Shown in pieces: positions 1 through 5,205 of a stretch of 5,205 nt of DNA. A program made the translations under genes and the position numbers. Location of the stretch: assembly GCA_018222695.1 (NCBI GenBank), contig JAAEZV010000135.1:1-5205 (forward strand). The letters run 5' to 3'. The DNA comes from Gammaproteobacteria bacterium. GTDB lineage: Bacteria; Pseudomonadota; Gammaproteobacteria; Pseudomonadales; Halieaceae. The notes under the pieces are model-generated. The model had not been told where the DNA came from and did not search any database. It saw nothing but the letters and a program-made list of their open reading frames with translations. Each line of letters starts with the position of its first letter. Position 1 is the stretch's first letter.

Positions 1-1
1 T

Positions 2-751
2 GGGGTGCGCGAGGCGTCGGCGAGCCTCGCCTGGGAGCGCCAAGCGGTGGGTTGGGGCTTCTCGCCGCTGGAAACACTGGCGATTGTTGATTACGGCGAC
101 TGTGATTTTGATGCGGGCAACCCCGCCGGGGTGCCGGATGAGATTTACGAGTGCGCCCGCGAGATTCTCGCTACCGATACCGCGTTGCTATCTATTGGGG
201 GCGATCACTTCGTGTCCTATCCCCTCCTCAGGGCGCATGCTGAGAAGTACGGCGAACTGTCGCTCATCCACTTTGACGCCCATTCTGACACTTGGGCGGA
301 AGACGCCCAGCGGATTGATCACGGCACCATGTTCTATCACGCGGCTCAGCAGGGACTTGTTTCACCGGCGCACTCCGCACAGATCGGCCTGCGCACCCAC
401 AACGACAGCGACCATGGCTTCAACATTTTTGATGCCCCTAAGGTGCACGATATGAAGGCCGCTGATTTGGCCGCAGAGGTAAAAGGCATCGTGGGTGATC
501 GGCCCTGTTATCTGACCTTTGATATCGACTGTCTGGACCCCAGTTTTGCTCCGGGTACCGGCACGCCGGTGGTCGGTGGTCTGTCGACCCATCAGGCCAT
601 GCAGATCCTGCAGCACTTAAAGGGCGTTAATCTGGTCGGTATGGACGTGGTTGAGGTGGCGCCGCAATACGATGTGGGCGCGATTACCTCACTCGCTGCG
701 GCAACGGTTGCGCTCCAGCAGCTGTGTTTATTTGCCAGCGCACGGCAGTAA
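2..751 (+). CDS. speB: Agmatinase (ureohydrolase family), 5'-truncated by the window edge
   Basis: This enzyme hydrolyses agmatine to putrescine and urea in the cytoplasm, the arginine-decarboxylase route to polyamines. The reading frame is open to the left edge, so the GTG at 5 is internal. By comparison with E. coli SpeB (306 residues, from memory) about 58 N-terminal residues lie outside the window. Numbering from that GTG, all binuclear manganese ligands of the family are visible: H68 in GGDHF, D91, H93 and D95 in HFDAHSD, and D173 and D175 in TFDIDCLDP. The FAPGTGTPVVGG loop and the MDVVEVAP segment near the C-terminus also match SpeB, and the DHGTMFY stretch is diagnostic of the agmatinase branch rather than arginase. 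Guanidinobutyrase or another guanidino-acid hydrolase remains possible because these share the same core. The stop codon TAA is at 749-751, and the next gene starts 9 bases later. Confidence 0.92.
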   Translation, partial: GVREASASLAWERQAVGWGFSPLETLAIVDYGDCDFDAGNPAGVPDEIYECAREILATDTALLSIGGDHFVSYPLLRAHAEKYGELSLIHFDAHSDTWAEDAQRIDHGTMFYHAAQQGLVSPAHSAQIGLRTHNDSDHGFNIFDAPKVHDMKAADLAAEVKGIVGDRPCYLTFDIDCLDPSFAPGTGTPVVGGLSTHQAMQILQHLKGVNLVGMDVVEVAPQYDVGAITSLAAATVALQQLCLFASARQ

Positions 752-755
752 GGAG
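749..755 (+). promoter_or_regulatory. Ribosome-binding site of the cupin gene, overlapping the speB stop
   Basis: TAAGGAG is an almost perfect Shine-Dalgarno sequence whose first three bases are the speB stop codon. It lies 5 bases before the GTG at 761. This fixes the cupin start as GTG and implies translational coupling: ribosomes finishing speB are placed directly on the next initiation site. Confidence 0.8.
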
Positions 756-760
756 CGATT

Positions 761-1228
761 GTGGGACAAGCGACTGATCAGGAAATCAAGGAGGCCCTCG
801 AGCGCAAGGGTCACTATGCGATGAATTGGGAGGACCTCGACAAGATTGAGCTTCCCACCGGGGTGATTTCGTCGATGTACCGCGTTGGCGATCCGACCCG
901 GGCAGAGTCTCCCACCGTCTTTAAGGTGTTTTATCCGCCCGACTGCACCATCGAGGCGCATACCCACGACTGTGACTACACCGAAATTATTCTGGAAGGG
1001 TCGCAACGGGTCGGTGCGACCTGGCATCACGCTGGTGACATCCGCATTGGTTTGGCCAACCGGGGGTACGGACCGCTGGTCGCGGGCCCCGAGGGCACTA
1101 CGGTGCTGTTTATGTTTGCCAGCGGGGCGTGGCCTGCGATCAAGCTGGGCAACAACGATGGCTCAACCCTTGGCAGTGAGATCCTTGAGGCGCACTTTGA
1201 GAAAGTGCAGGCGGGCGAGGACAGCTAG
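761..1228 (+). CDS. Small single-domain cupin protein, function unknown
   Basis: A 155-residue soluble protein with one cupin (double-stranded beta-barrel) domain at roughly residues 45-125. The first cupin motif is seen as EAHTHDCDYTEIILEG, giving likely metal ligands H67, H69 and E75. The second motif region is NRGYGPLVAGPEGTTVLFMF (about 100-119). It lacks the histidine of the classical second motif and instead has the YGP..AGPEG form I associate with some small cupins, so metal binding through three rather than four protein ligands is possible. There is no signal peptide or membrane segment. The N-terminal 30 residues are charged and probably helical. The GTG start is supported by a strong Shine-Dalgarno sequence 5 bases upstream. 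Tight coupling to agmatinase suggests a role around polyamine or guanidino-compound metabolism, but that is inference from position only. Small cupins can be dioxygenases, isomerases or ligand sensors, and I cannot choose among these. Confidence 0.85.
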   Translation: MGQATDQEIKEALERKGHYAMNWEDLDKIELPTGVISSMYRVGDPTRAESPTVFKVFYPPDCTIEAHTHDCDYTEIILEGSQRVGATWHHAGDIRIGLANRGYGPLVAGPEGTTVLFMFASGAWPAIKLGNNDGSTLGSEILEAHFEKVQAGEDS

Positions 1229-1240
1229 CGCATAGTGGCC

Positions 1241-1267
1241 GGGTGAGCCGTTAACACGGACTCACTC
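1241..1267. terminator. Hairpin in the convergent gap, possible bidirectional terminator
   Basis: Bases 1243-1251 (GTGAGCCGT) pair with 1256-1265 (ACGGACTCAC), giving a 9 bp stem with one bulged A at 1260 and a TAAC loop. It extends by a G-T and a G-C pair to 1241/1267. It sits exactly where the cupin gene (+) and the AhpD-like gene (-) converge and includes the stop codon of the latter. Neither side has a run of T, so it is not a textbook intrinsic terminator. It may instead protect 3' ends or act with Rho. Confidence 0.45.
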
Positions 1268-1819
1268 TGGCAGAGAGGCCGCAAATGCGGCGGGTGGCGC
1301 CTCCAGTTCCGTATTCAGCGTGCCGTTCCAGCGGTTCAAAAAGCCATAGAGCGACAAAACGGCCACGATCTCGACAATCTCGCGATCTGAAAAGTGCGCC
1401 CTCAACGCCTCCATGTCCTCATCCGTTACTGCATTGGGTTGCAGTGCCCCGTGCCAAGCAACGCGCAGCACTGCCCGCTCCGCATTGGTAAACAGCGGCG
1501 AGGTCTCGAACTCAAACACCGCGGCGATTTTCTCTGCCTCGACGCCTAGCTGACTCGCGCCATAACTTGAGTGGGCGGTGCAGTAGGTACATCCTTGGGT
1601 GCGACTGCTGATGATGCCGATCAGTCGCTTCAACGTGGGGTCAACTTCCCCGGTTTGCAGCACGGTATGCACCAAACCGCCCAGACTCTGCAGTAGCTCA
1701 GGCCAGTGGCACAAACTCAAGACATCGTTGGGCCGATAACCCATGTGGGTCTCGGCCTGCGAGAGCTGTGCTTCGCACTCTTTGAGTGACTCAGGAGAGG
1801 GGGCTGATAGGCGTGTCAT
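1262..1819 (-). CDS. AhpD-like / carboxymuconolactone decarboxylase family protein
   Basis: A 185-residue, mostly helical cytoplasmic protein of the carboxymuconolactone decarboxylase/AhpD superfamily. The signature is the redox motif GCTYCTAH at residues 76-83, with C77, C80 and H83. In AhpD such a CxxC plus histidine supports thiol peroxidase activity and alkyl hydroperoxide detoxification. The preceding segment LKRLIGIISSRTQ (about 63-75) and the helix after it fit the family. The histidine is three residues after the second cysteine, as I recall for many uncharacterised relatives, whereas it is four in mycobacterial AhpD. The muconolactone decarboxylase reaction is therefore not implied. 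The ATG is preceded, reading on the minus strand, by AGGGAG at 1830-1825 with a 5-base spacer. It lies 30 bases downstream of the Rieske oxygenase gene on the same strand, so co-transcription is likely. A role in disposing of peroxides from the oxygenase, or in the same catabolic route, is inference. Confidence 0.85.
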   Translation of the reverse strand: MTRLSAPSPESLKECEAQLSQAETHMGYRPNDVLSLCHWPELLQSLGGLVHTVLQTGEVDPTLKRLIGIISSRTQGCTYCTAHSSYGASQLGVEAEKIAAVFEFETSPLFTNAERAVLRVAWHGALQPNAVTDEDMEALRAHFSDREIVEIVAVLSLYGFLNRWNGTLNTELEAPPAAFAASLPE

Positions 1820-1849
1820 GTGGGCTCCCTGACTGCTTAGAAAAAGGTT

Positions 1850-3013
1850 TCAGCCGTTGGATGATAGGTTGAGTGCTCGCTCCAATTGCTGATGAAAGTG
1901 AACGATGGCTTTTTCAAAATAGCCAAACGTCAGGTGAGAGTTGGCACCACTGGGCAAAGCTTCCTGAATGGCGGTGGCGGCGGCGCGATCCTCTTCCTGG
2001 CCTGAGTCGCTGACAAACGCTGCGTCGCGTTTGGCCTCGTCAAGGGTGATGGGGCTCCCATCGGGGCCCTTATTCACCATGCTGTAAATCACCCATTGAG
2101 ACTGAGTGGGAGAGACGGGCTCGAGAATGACAAGATTGCTGTGTTTAGACAGCACTGAGATGCTCGCATTTGGGAACAGCATGTAAACCGATGTCACGAG
2201 CCCATTCAATTTGCGGTCTTCGGTTGGCGTTGATCGGATTTGCTCGATTCGCTGGAATGGGTAAACCACACGTGAGTGGGGCCCGAAGGTTTCCACAACG
2301 TTGAGGTTATCGTATCCAAATGGGTAAAAGGATTCGCGATGAAGAGACTTAATGTGATAGCCCTCCATCAGCGTTTCATAGAGTAGCTTCCAGTTGGCGG
2401 CATCCGTGAGGACCTGTTGATCAAACAGCTGCTGATCAACTGAAAAGTGCTCCAGCGCGTGGGTAAGTTGCGTCGGATCTATGTCCCCTTCCTGCTGTAC
2501 ATACACAATACCGCCTTGCTCAATGACAGAGACTGATTTGAGGCCATGTTGCTCCCGATCCAAATCCGGGAACCCGCTCTGGCCCGGAACCCCCTTGAGG
2601 GTGCCATCGAGACCGTAGGTCCAGCCGTGATAGGGACAAGACAGCGCCTTGGCACAGCCGCTGCCCGAGGCCACCTGCATACCTCGGTGACGACACGCGT
2701 TGATAAAGGCCCTGACTTCGCCATCGTCTCCCCTTGTGACAACGACGGGATTGCCCGCGGCTATTCGGGCTAGGTAACTACCGTTTTCGGGCAGCGCCGA
2801 AGAAGGACAAAAGGGTGTCGGGTGTCGTCGAATCAGCGCGCATTCCGCCTCAAAGCGCTCACGGCTCAAATAATGTGATACCGGCTCTCGCCAGACGGAC
2901 TCACCGAGGTCGGTCGTGCCGTCATCAATATGCCGAAAAATACGCTCGGCCAGAGCGGCATCCCCCAACAATGGGTTAGGGCGAGCGGCGTCAGCTGCAG
3001 ATTGACTAGTCAT
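1850..3013 (-). CDS. Rieske non-heme iron oxygenase, alpha (catalytic) subunit
   Basis: A 387-residue terminal oxygenase of the aromatic-ring-hydroxylating dioxygenase family, which activates O2 on a mononuclear iron with electrons passed from a Rieske cluster. The N-terminal Rieske domain (about residues 45-165) carries CRHRG (C107, H109) and CPYHGW (C126, H129), the complete 2Fe-2S ligand set. The catalytic domain follows: NWKLLYETLMEGYHIKSLH at 207-225 supplies H220 and H225, and D342 in the GQEEDR segment is the probable carboxylate iron ligand. At the bridging position three residues before H220 there is glutamate (E217) instead of the aspartate of naphthalene dioxygenase, as in carnitine or glycine-betaine monooxygenase-type enzymes. 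The substrate cannot be deduced. The ATG at 3013 is the first possible start after an in-frame TGA only three codons upstream, but no Shine-Dalgarno sequence is visible. No reductase, ferredoxin or beta subunit gene is in the window, so electrons must come from elsewhere. It heads a probable operon with the AhpD-like gene. Confidence 0.92.
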   Translation of the reverse strand: MTSQSAADAARPNPLLGDAALAERIFRHIDDGTTDLGESVWREPVSHYLSRERFEAECALIRRHPTPFCPSSALPENGSYLARIAAGNPVVVTRGDDGEVRAFINACRHRGMQVASGSGCAKALSCPYHGWTYGLDGTLKGVPGQSGFPDLDREQHGLKSVSVIEQGGIVYVQQEGDIDPTQLTHALEHFSVDQQLFDQQVLTDAANWKLLYETLMEGYHIKSLHRESFYPFGYDNLNVVETFGPHSRVVYPFQRIEQIRSTPTEDRKLNGLVTSVYMLFPNASISVLSKHSNLVILEPVSPTQSQWVIYSMVNKGPDGSPITLDEAKRDAAFVSDSGQEEDRAAATAIQEALPSGANSHLTFGYFEKAIVHFHQQLERALNLSSNG

Positions 3014-3097
3014 GAGTTTGTTTCAGCATTGGGACTGTGAGATTGAGCGAATTTGCCGCTGCGGTAAAGCCTTGGGTTTTCAGTGTAATCTCAAACC
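3014..3097. promoter_or_regulatory. Divergent intergenic region between the Rieske gene and dinB
   Basis: These 84 bases must hold the promoters of both divergently read genes unless transcription enters from further away. I see no convincing -35/-10 pair on either strand and no LexA-type CTG(N10)CAG operator. There is a 7-base inverted pair, TGAGATT at 3038-3044 and AATCTCA at 3087-3093, near the two ends, which could be half-sites for one regulator or chance. Neither gene has a recognisable ribosome-binding site here. Confidence 0.5.
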
Positions 3098-4186
3098 ATG
3101 CAGCGCAAGATCATTCACATTGATGCCGATTGCTTTTACGCCGCCATCGAGATGCGGGACAACCCGGAACTGCAGGGCATCCCTATGGCGGTGGGGGGCA
3201 GCGCCGAGCGCCGCGGCGTGCTGACGACCTGTAATTACGATGCGCGCGCTTATGGTGTCCGTTCGGCCATGCCCACGGCGCAGGCGATGCGGCTCTGCCC
3301 ACAGCTGACTGTTGTCCCGCCCCAGATGCACAAGTACCGCGAGGCCTCCAAAGTCATGCGCGGCATCTTCGCTAACTTCACCGAAATTATTGAGCCGTTG
3401 TCGCTGGATGAAGCTTACCTCGATGTCAGCGAGATCTCCGATGAGGAACTGACTGCCACCCGGATTGCCAAAGCTATTCGGCAACAGGTCCGCGAGGAGC
3501 TTGATATCACCGTGTCGGCCGGCGTGTCGGTGAATAAGTTCATTGCCAAGGTCGCCTCGGATTGGAAGAAGCCCGATGGCCTGACGGTCGTGCCGCCTGA
3601 TGAAGTCGATGCCTTTGTCGCCGCGCTGTCAGTGAAGAAGATTCCCGGGGTGGGTGCGGTGACAGCGGAAAAAATGCATCGTTACGGGCTCAGAACCTGT
3701 GCTGACGTAAGGGAGTGGAGCTTGCATGACTTGCGGCGTCGTTTCGGCAAGTTTGGCGTCGTGCTTCATGAGCGCGCACGGGGTCGCGATGAGCGACCCG
3801 TTCAGCCGAGTAGGGTGCGCAAATCTGTGAGCGTCGAGCGGACCTTTACCGAGGACGTGAGTGGCCCGGCCGAGTGGGCGCCGATAATTGAGCGGCTCTA
3901 TATCAATCTGATGGAGCGAATCGAGGCGGCAAAAGCTTGGCACGCCATCGACAAGGCCTTCGTCAAATTGAAGTTCAACGATTTCACCACGACCACAGTG
4001 GAGCGGGTGGGAACGAAGGCCGTTGAAGCTGACTATCAGGACTTGTTGGCAGAGGGCTGGGAGCGCAAGGCCAAGCCGGTGAGACTGATTGGTTTGGGGG
4101 TGCGGTTGATAGACGATGGAGACCATGTTTCAGAGCGACTCCCCTTCTCTGACACACCGCTCTCGGAGAACGACACAACGGCTTAA
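3098..4186 (+). CDS. dinB: DNA polymerase IV (Y-family translesion polymerase)
   Basis: A 362-residue Y-family polymerase that copies past damaged bases with low fidelity. Length and sequence track E. coli DinB (351 residues, from memory) end to end. Catalytic metal ligands are D9 in the IHIDADCFY motif and D104 and E105 in SLDEAYLD. Tyrosine Y14 occupies the steric-gate position that is F13 in E. coli. NYDARAYGVRSAMP (46-59) belongs to the fingers, and KKIPGVGAVTAEKM (about 180-193) is the helix-hairpin-helix of the thumb. KSVSVERTF (242-250) starts the little-finger domain, which ends near 337. The tail of about 25 residues contains ERLPF (346-350), a possible but degenerate sliding-clamp-binding peptide. 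The start ATG follows an in-frame TAA at 3086-3088 and has no Shine-Dalgarno sequence, so a leaderless or weakly translated message is possible. There is no LexA box immediately upstream, so SOS control is not supported by the sequence. Confidence 0.96.
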   Translation: MQRKIIHIDADCFYAAIEMRDNPELQGIPMAVGGSAERRGVLTTCNYDARAYGVRSAMPTAQAMRLCPQLTVVPPQMHKYREASKVMRGIFANFTEIIEPLSLDEAYLDVSEISDEELTATRIAKAIRQQVREELDITVSAGVSVNKFIAKVASDWKKPDGLTVVPPDEVDAFVAALSVKKIPGVGAVTAEKMHRYGLRTCADVREWSLHDLRRRFGKFGVVLHERARGRDERPVQPSRVRKSVSVERTFTEDVSGPAEWAPIIERLYINLMERIEAAKAWHAIDKAFVKLKFNDFTTTTVERVGTKAVEADYQDLLAEGWERKAKPVRLIGLGVRLIDDGDHVSERLPFSDTPLSENDTTA

Positions 4187-4187
4187 T

Positions 4188-4210
4188 TATTGGCAGATAC
4201 TATGCCAATA
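4188..4210. repeat. Perfect 8-7-8 inverted repeat, candidate operator
   Basis: TATTGGCA and TGCCAATA are exact reverse complements separated by GATACTA. The element begins one base after the dinB stop codon. Its right half overlaps the likely -35 box of the GST promoter. No T-run follows, so a transcription terminator is less likely than a binding site for a dimeric regulator, though as RNA it could also form a 3'-end hairpin for the dinB message. Confidence 0.6.
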
Positions 4211-4230
4211 TCCTGTGTGCGCCGTATAGT
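4202..4230 (+). promoter_or_regulatory. Candidate sigma-70 promoter for the GST gene
   Basis: ATGCCA at 4202-4207 matches 4 of 6 bases of TTGACA and is separated by 17 bases from TATAGT at 4225-4230, a 5 of 6 match to TATAAT. Transcription would start near 4237, giving a leader of about 70 bases. The -35 box lies in the right arm of the inverted repeat, so a protein bound there would affect initiation. Confidence 0.45.
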
Positions 4231-4309
4231 AAGAATCAGTCCGGTCTATTGTCTTTCACGCGGTCCGGCCGACAGTGCCGATCCGCTCAGGTTTTGAGGA
4301 ATCCCCGTT

Positions 4310-4921
4310 ATGTTGACACTGCACTTTGCCCCCAACAGCCGCGCCAGCCGCACACTTTGGCTACTCGAAGAGCTCGGCCTGGATTACGAATTGAATCGCA
4401 TGGACTTTCATCCCAAGGACCTTAAGTCCGACGAGCATCGCGCACGCCATCCGCTGGGCCGTATCCCGGTGCTGGATGACGGTAACGTCTCTATTTATGA
4501 GTCTGGTGCGATTGCCGAGTACATTCTGGAGTGCCATAAAAACGGTGGCTTGAAGCCCGCCTCGGATGACCCGCGCTTCCCCGAGTATCTGCAGTGGTTC
4601 CACTACTGCGAGGGGATGGTCATGCCGCCGGTCAATACCATCGTTGTGCACACCATACTGCTCCCACCCGAGCGCCAGGACGAGACGGTTCGCGGTCAGG
4701 CGCAGCGGCTATTGGCTAAGGCCTGGGCCCCTGTGGAGGCTGCCATGGAAGGCCGGGAGTATCTGATTGGAGATTTCTCCGCCGCCGACACGATGCTCGG
4801 TCACGCGTGCATCATGTCCAAGCGTCTGGGGATTGTGACCGACGAGGCGTTTCCGAATCTCAGCGCCTACGCGGATCGCCTCATGACCCGGCCGGCCTGT
4901 GCGAAAGCGTTTTCTGCCTGA
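4310..4921 (+). CDS. Glutathione S-transferase family protein
   Basis: A 203-residue cytosolic GST. Residues 1-77 form the thioredoxin-like N-terminal domain: FAPNSRASRTLWLLEE (6-21) carries the candidate activating residues N9 and S10, RIPVL (51-55) holds the cis-proline P53, and YESGAI (63-68) contributes E64 and S65, which normally bind the gamma-glutamyl part of glutathione. The all-helical C-terminal domain (about 88-203) contains YLIGDFSAAD (151-160), the conserved N-capping box and folding motif of GSTs. Such enzymes conjugate glutathione to electrophiles, reduce peroxides or isomerise catabolic intermediates, and the substrate here is unknown. The ATG is preceded by GAGGAA (4296-4301) with an 8-base spacer, a good ribosome-binding site. 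A putative promoter and palindrome lie upstream. The next gene, an acyl-CoA synthetase on the same strand, starts 82 bases later, so the two may or may not share a transcript. Confidence 0.93.
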   Translation: MLTLHFAPNSRASRTLWLLEELGLDYELNRMDFHPKDLKSDEHRARHPLGRIPVLDDGNVSIYESGAIAEYILECHKNGGLKPASDDPRFPEYLQWFHYCEGMVMPPVNTIVVHTILLPPERQDETVRGQAQRLLAKAWAPVEAAMEGREYLIGDFSAADTMLGHACIMSKRLGIVTDEAFPNLSAYADRLMTRPACAKAFSA

Positions 4922-4986
4922 TTTTTAAAAGCGTACTCGCCGGGGTGCCTGCGTGATACGGTGACCGCCCCATAGGTTACTGACTC

Positions 4987-4992
4987 AGGGAG
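4987..4992 (+). promoter_or_regulatory. Ribosome-binding site of the acyl-CoA synthetase gene
   Basis: AGGGAG lies 11 bases before the ATG at 5004, slightly long but usable. An in-frame GTG at 4992 begins on the last base of this sequence and so could not be served by it. This favours the ATG at 5004 as the start. Confidence 0.55.
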
Positions 4993-5003
4993 TGCCGCCC
5001 GAC

Positions 5004-5205
5004 ATGAGCCTTTATTCCGGGCCTGAACTCGATAAAAATCAGGCGAACTTTGCGCCGCTGACCCCGGTCTCGGTGCTGAAGCGCACCGAGCGGGTCTATC
5101 CCGATCTGCCGGCTCAGATCCACGGCAGTATCCGTCGTAACTGGGGGGAAGTCGCCGAGCGCTGTAAGCGGTTAGCGTCCGCGCTTTCCCAGCGTGGCGT
5201 TGGCA
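5004..5205 (+). CDS. AMP-binding acyl-CoA synthetase, N-terminal fragment cut by the window edge
   Basis: Only the first 67 codons are present and the frame is open to the right edge. The protein begins MSLYSGPELDKNQANFAPLT and continues with RVYPDLPAQIHG (30-41), NWGEVAERCKRLASAL (46-61) and SQRGVG (62-67). This order (LDKN.ANF.PLTP, then VYPD.PA..HG, then a tryptophan-led W.E...RC.RLASAL helix and RGVG) is what I recognise from the start of medium- or long-chain fatty-acid-CoA ligases and methylmercaptopropionate-CoA ligase (DmdB)-type enzymes, which activate a carboxylic acid through an acyl-adenylate. Full family members are about 540 residues, so the ATP- and CoA-binding motifs are all outside the window, and the acyl substrate cannot be judged. 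I see no clear promoter in the 82 bases after the GST stop and no strong terminator there, so read-through from the GST gene is possible. Confidence 0.82.
   Translation, partial: MSLYSGPELDKNQANFAPLTPVSVLKRTERVYPDLPAQIHGSIRRNWGEVAERCKRLASALSQRGVG

Noticed and set aside
84..455. A 123-codon open frame on the + strand inside speB
   Set aside because: It lies wholly inside the well-conserved agmatinase in another frame, has an arginine- and threonine-rich composition typical of GC-rich shadow frames, and matches no family I recognise.
885..1235. A 116-codon + strand frame overlapping the cupin gene
   Set aside because: The cupin frame has recognisable metal motifs and a strong ribosome-binding site. 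This frame has neither.
3031..3050. Possible LexA box (CTGTGAGATTG...) upstream of dinB
   Set aside because: The left half CTGT is present, but no ACAG follows at the required spacing, so SOS control is not supported.
3012..3224. A 70-codon + strand frame spanning the divergent intergenic region
   Set aside because: It overlaps the start of the Rieske gene and the start of dinB in another frame, and its product is cysteine-rich without a recognisable motif.
3080..3484. A 134-codon minus-strand frame antisense to the start of dinB
   Set aside because: It is antisense to the conserved polymerase catalytic core and has no family signature or ribosome-binding site.
4188..4215. The 8-7-8 palindrome as an intrinsic terminator for dinB
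   Set aside because: The stem is AT-rich at its base and is followed by TCCTGTGTGC rather than a T-run. An operator or non-terminating hairpin fits better.
4992..5003. GTG at 4992 as the start of the acyl-CoA synthetase
   Set aside because: It is in frame but starts on the last base of the only plausible Shine-Dalgarno sequence. The ATG at 5004 has correct order and gives the usual N-terminus.
1..5205. A novel defence, mobile or secretion system
   Set aside because: Every sizeable coding region belongs to a recognisable metabolic or repair family. I saw no integrase, transposase, terminal repeats, att sites, toxin-antitoxin pair or repeat array.

Overview
The window looks like ordinary chromosomal DNA from a moderately GC-rich, probably marine-type gammaproteobacterium. 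This placement is an inference: the agmatinase and DNA polymerase IV proteins both match my memory of the E. coli SpeB and DinB sequences closely. The Rieske oxygenase, AhpD-like protein, glutathione transferase and fatty-acyl-CoA-ligase-like genes fit the chromosomes of heterotrophic marine gammaproteobacteria. I cannot fix the genus. There is no mobile element, RNA gene, CRISPR array or plasmid signature, and no gene-free stretch longer than about 125 bases.

Layout from left to right: (1) The 3' part of an agmatinase gene (speB, + strand) enters from the left edge. It is followed after 9 bases by a small cupin gene whose ribosome-binding site overlaps the speB stop codon, so the two form a tightly coupled pair. 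(2) A 33-base convergent gap carries a hairpin. (3) On the minus strand, a Rieske non-heme iron oxygenase alpha subunit is followed after 30 bases by a CxxC-containing AhpD/carboxymuconolactone-decarboxylase-like protein, a two-gene operon read right to left. (4) An 84-base divergent intergenic region separates the Rieske gene from dinB (+ strand). (5) After dinB come a perfect 8-7-8 inverted repeat and a plausible promoter, then a glutathione S-transferase family gene (+). (6) The first 67 codons of an AMP-binding acyl-CoA synthetase (+) run off the right edge.

Functionally the genes are mostly separate modules: polyamine synthesis (agmatine to putrescine plus urea) with a cupin of unknown role; an oxygenase/redox pair of unknown substrate; translesion DNA synthesis; and a GST followed by a CoA ligase. 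I see no clear case for an unprecedented multi-gene system. The items most worth a second look are the Rieske/AhpD-like operon with glutamate in place of the usual bridging aspartate, the agmatinase-cupin coupling, and the palindrome overlapping the putative GST promoter.
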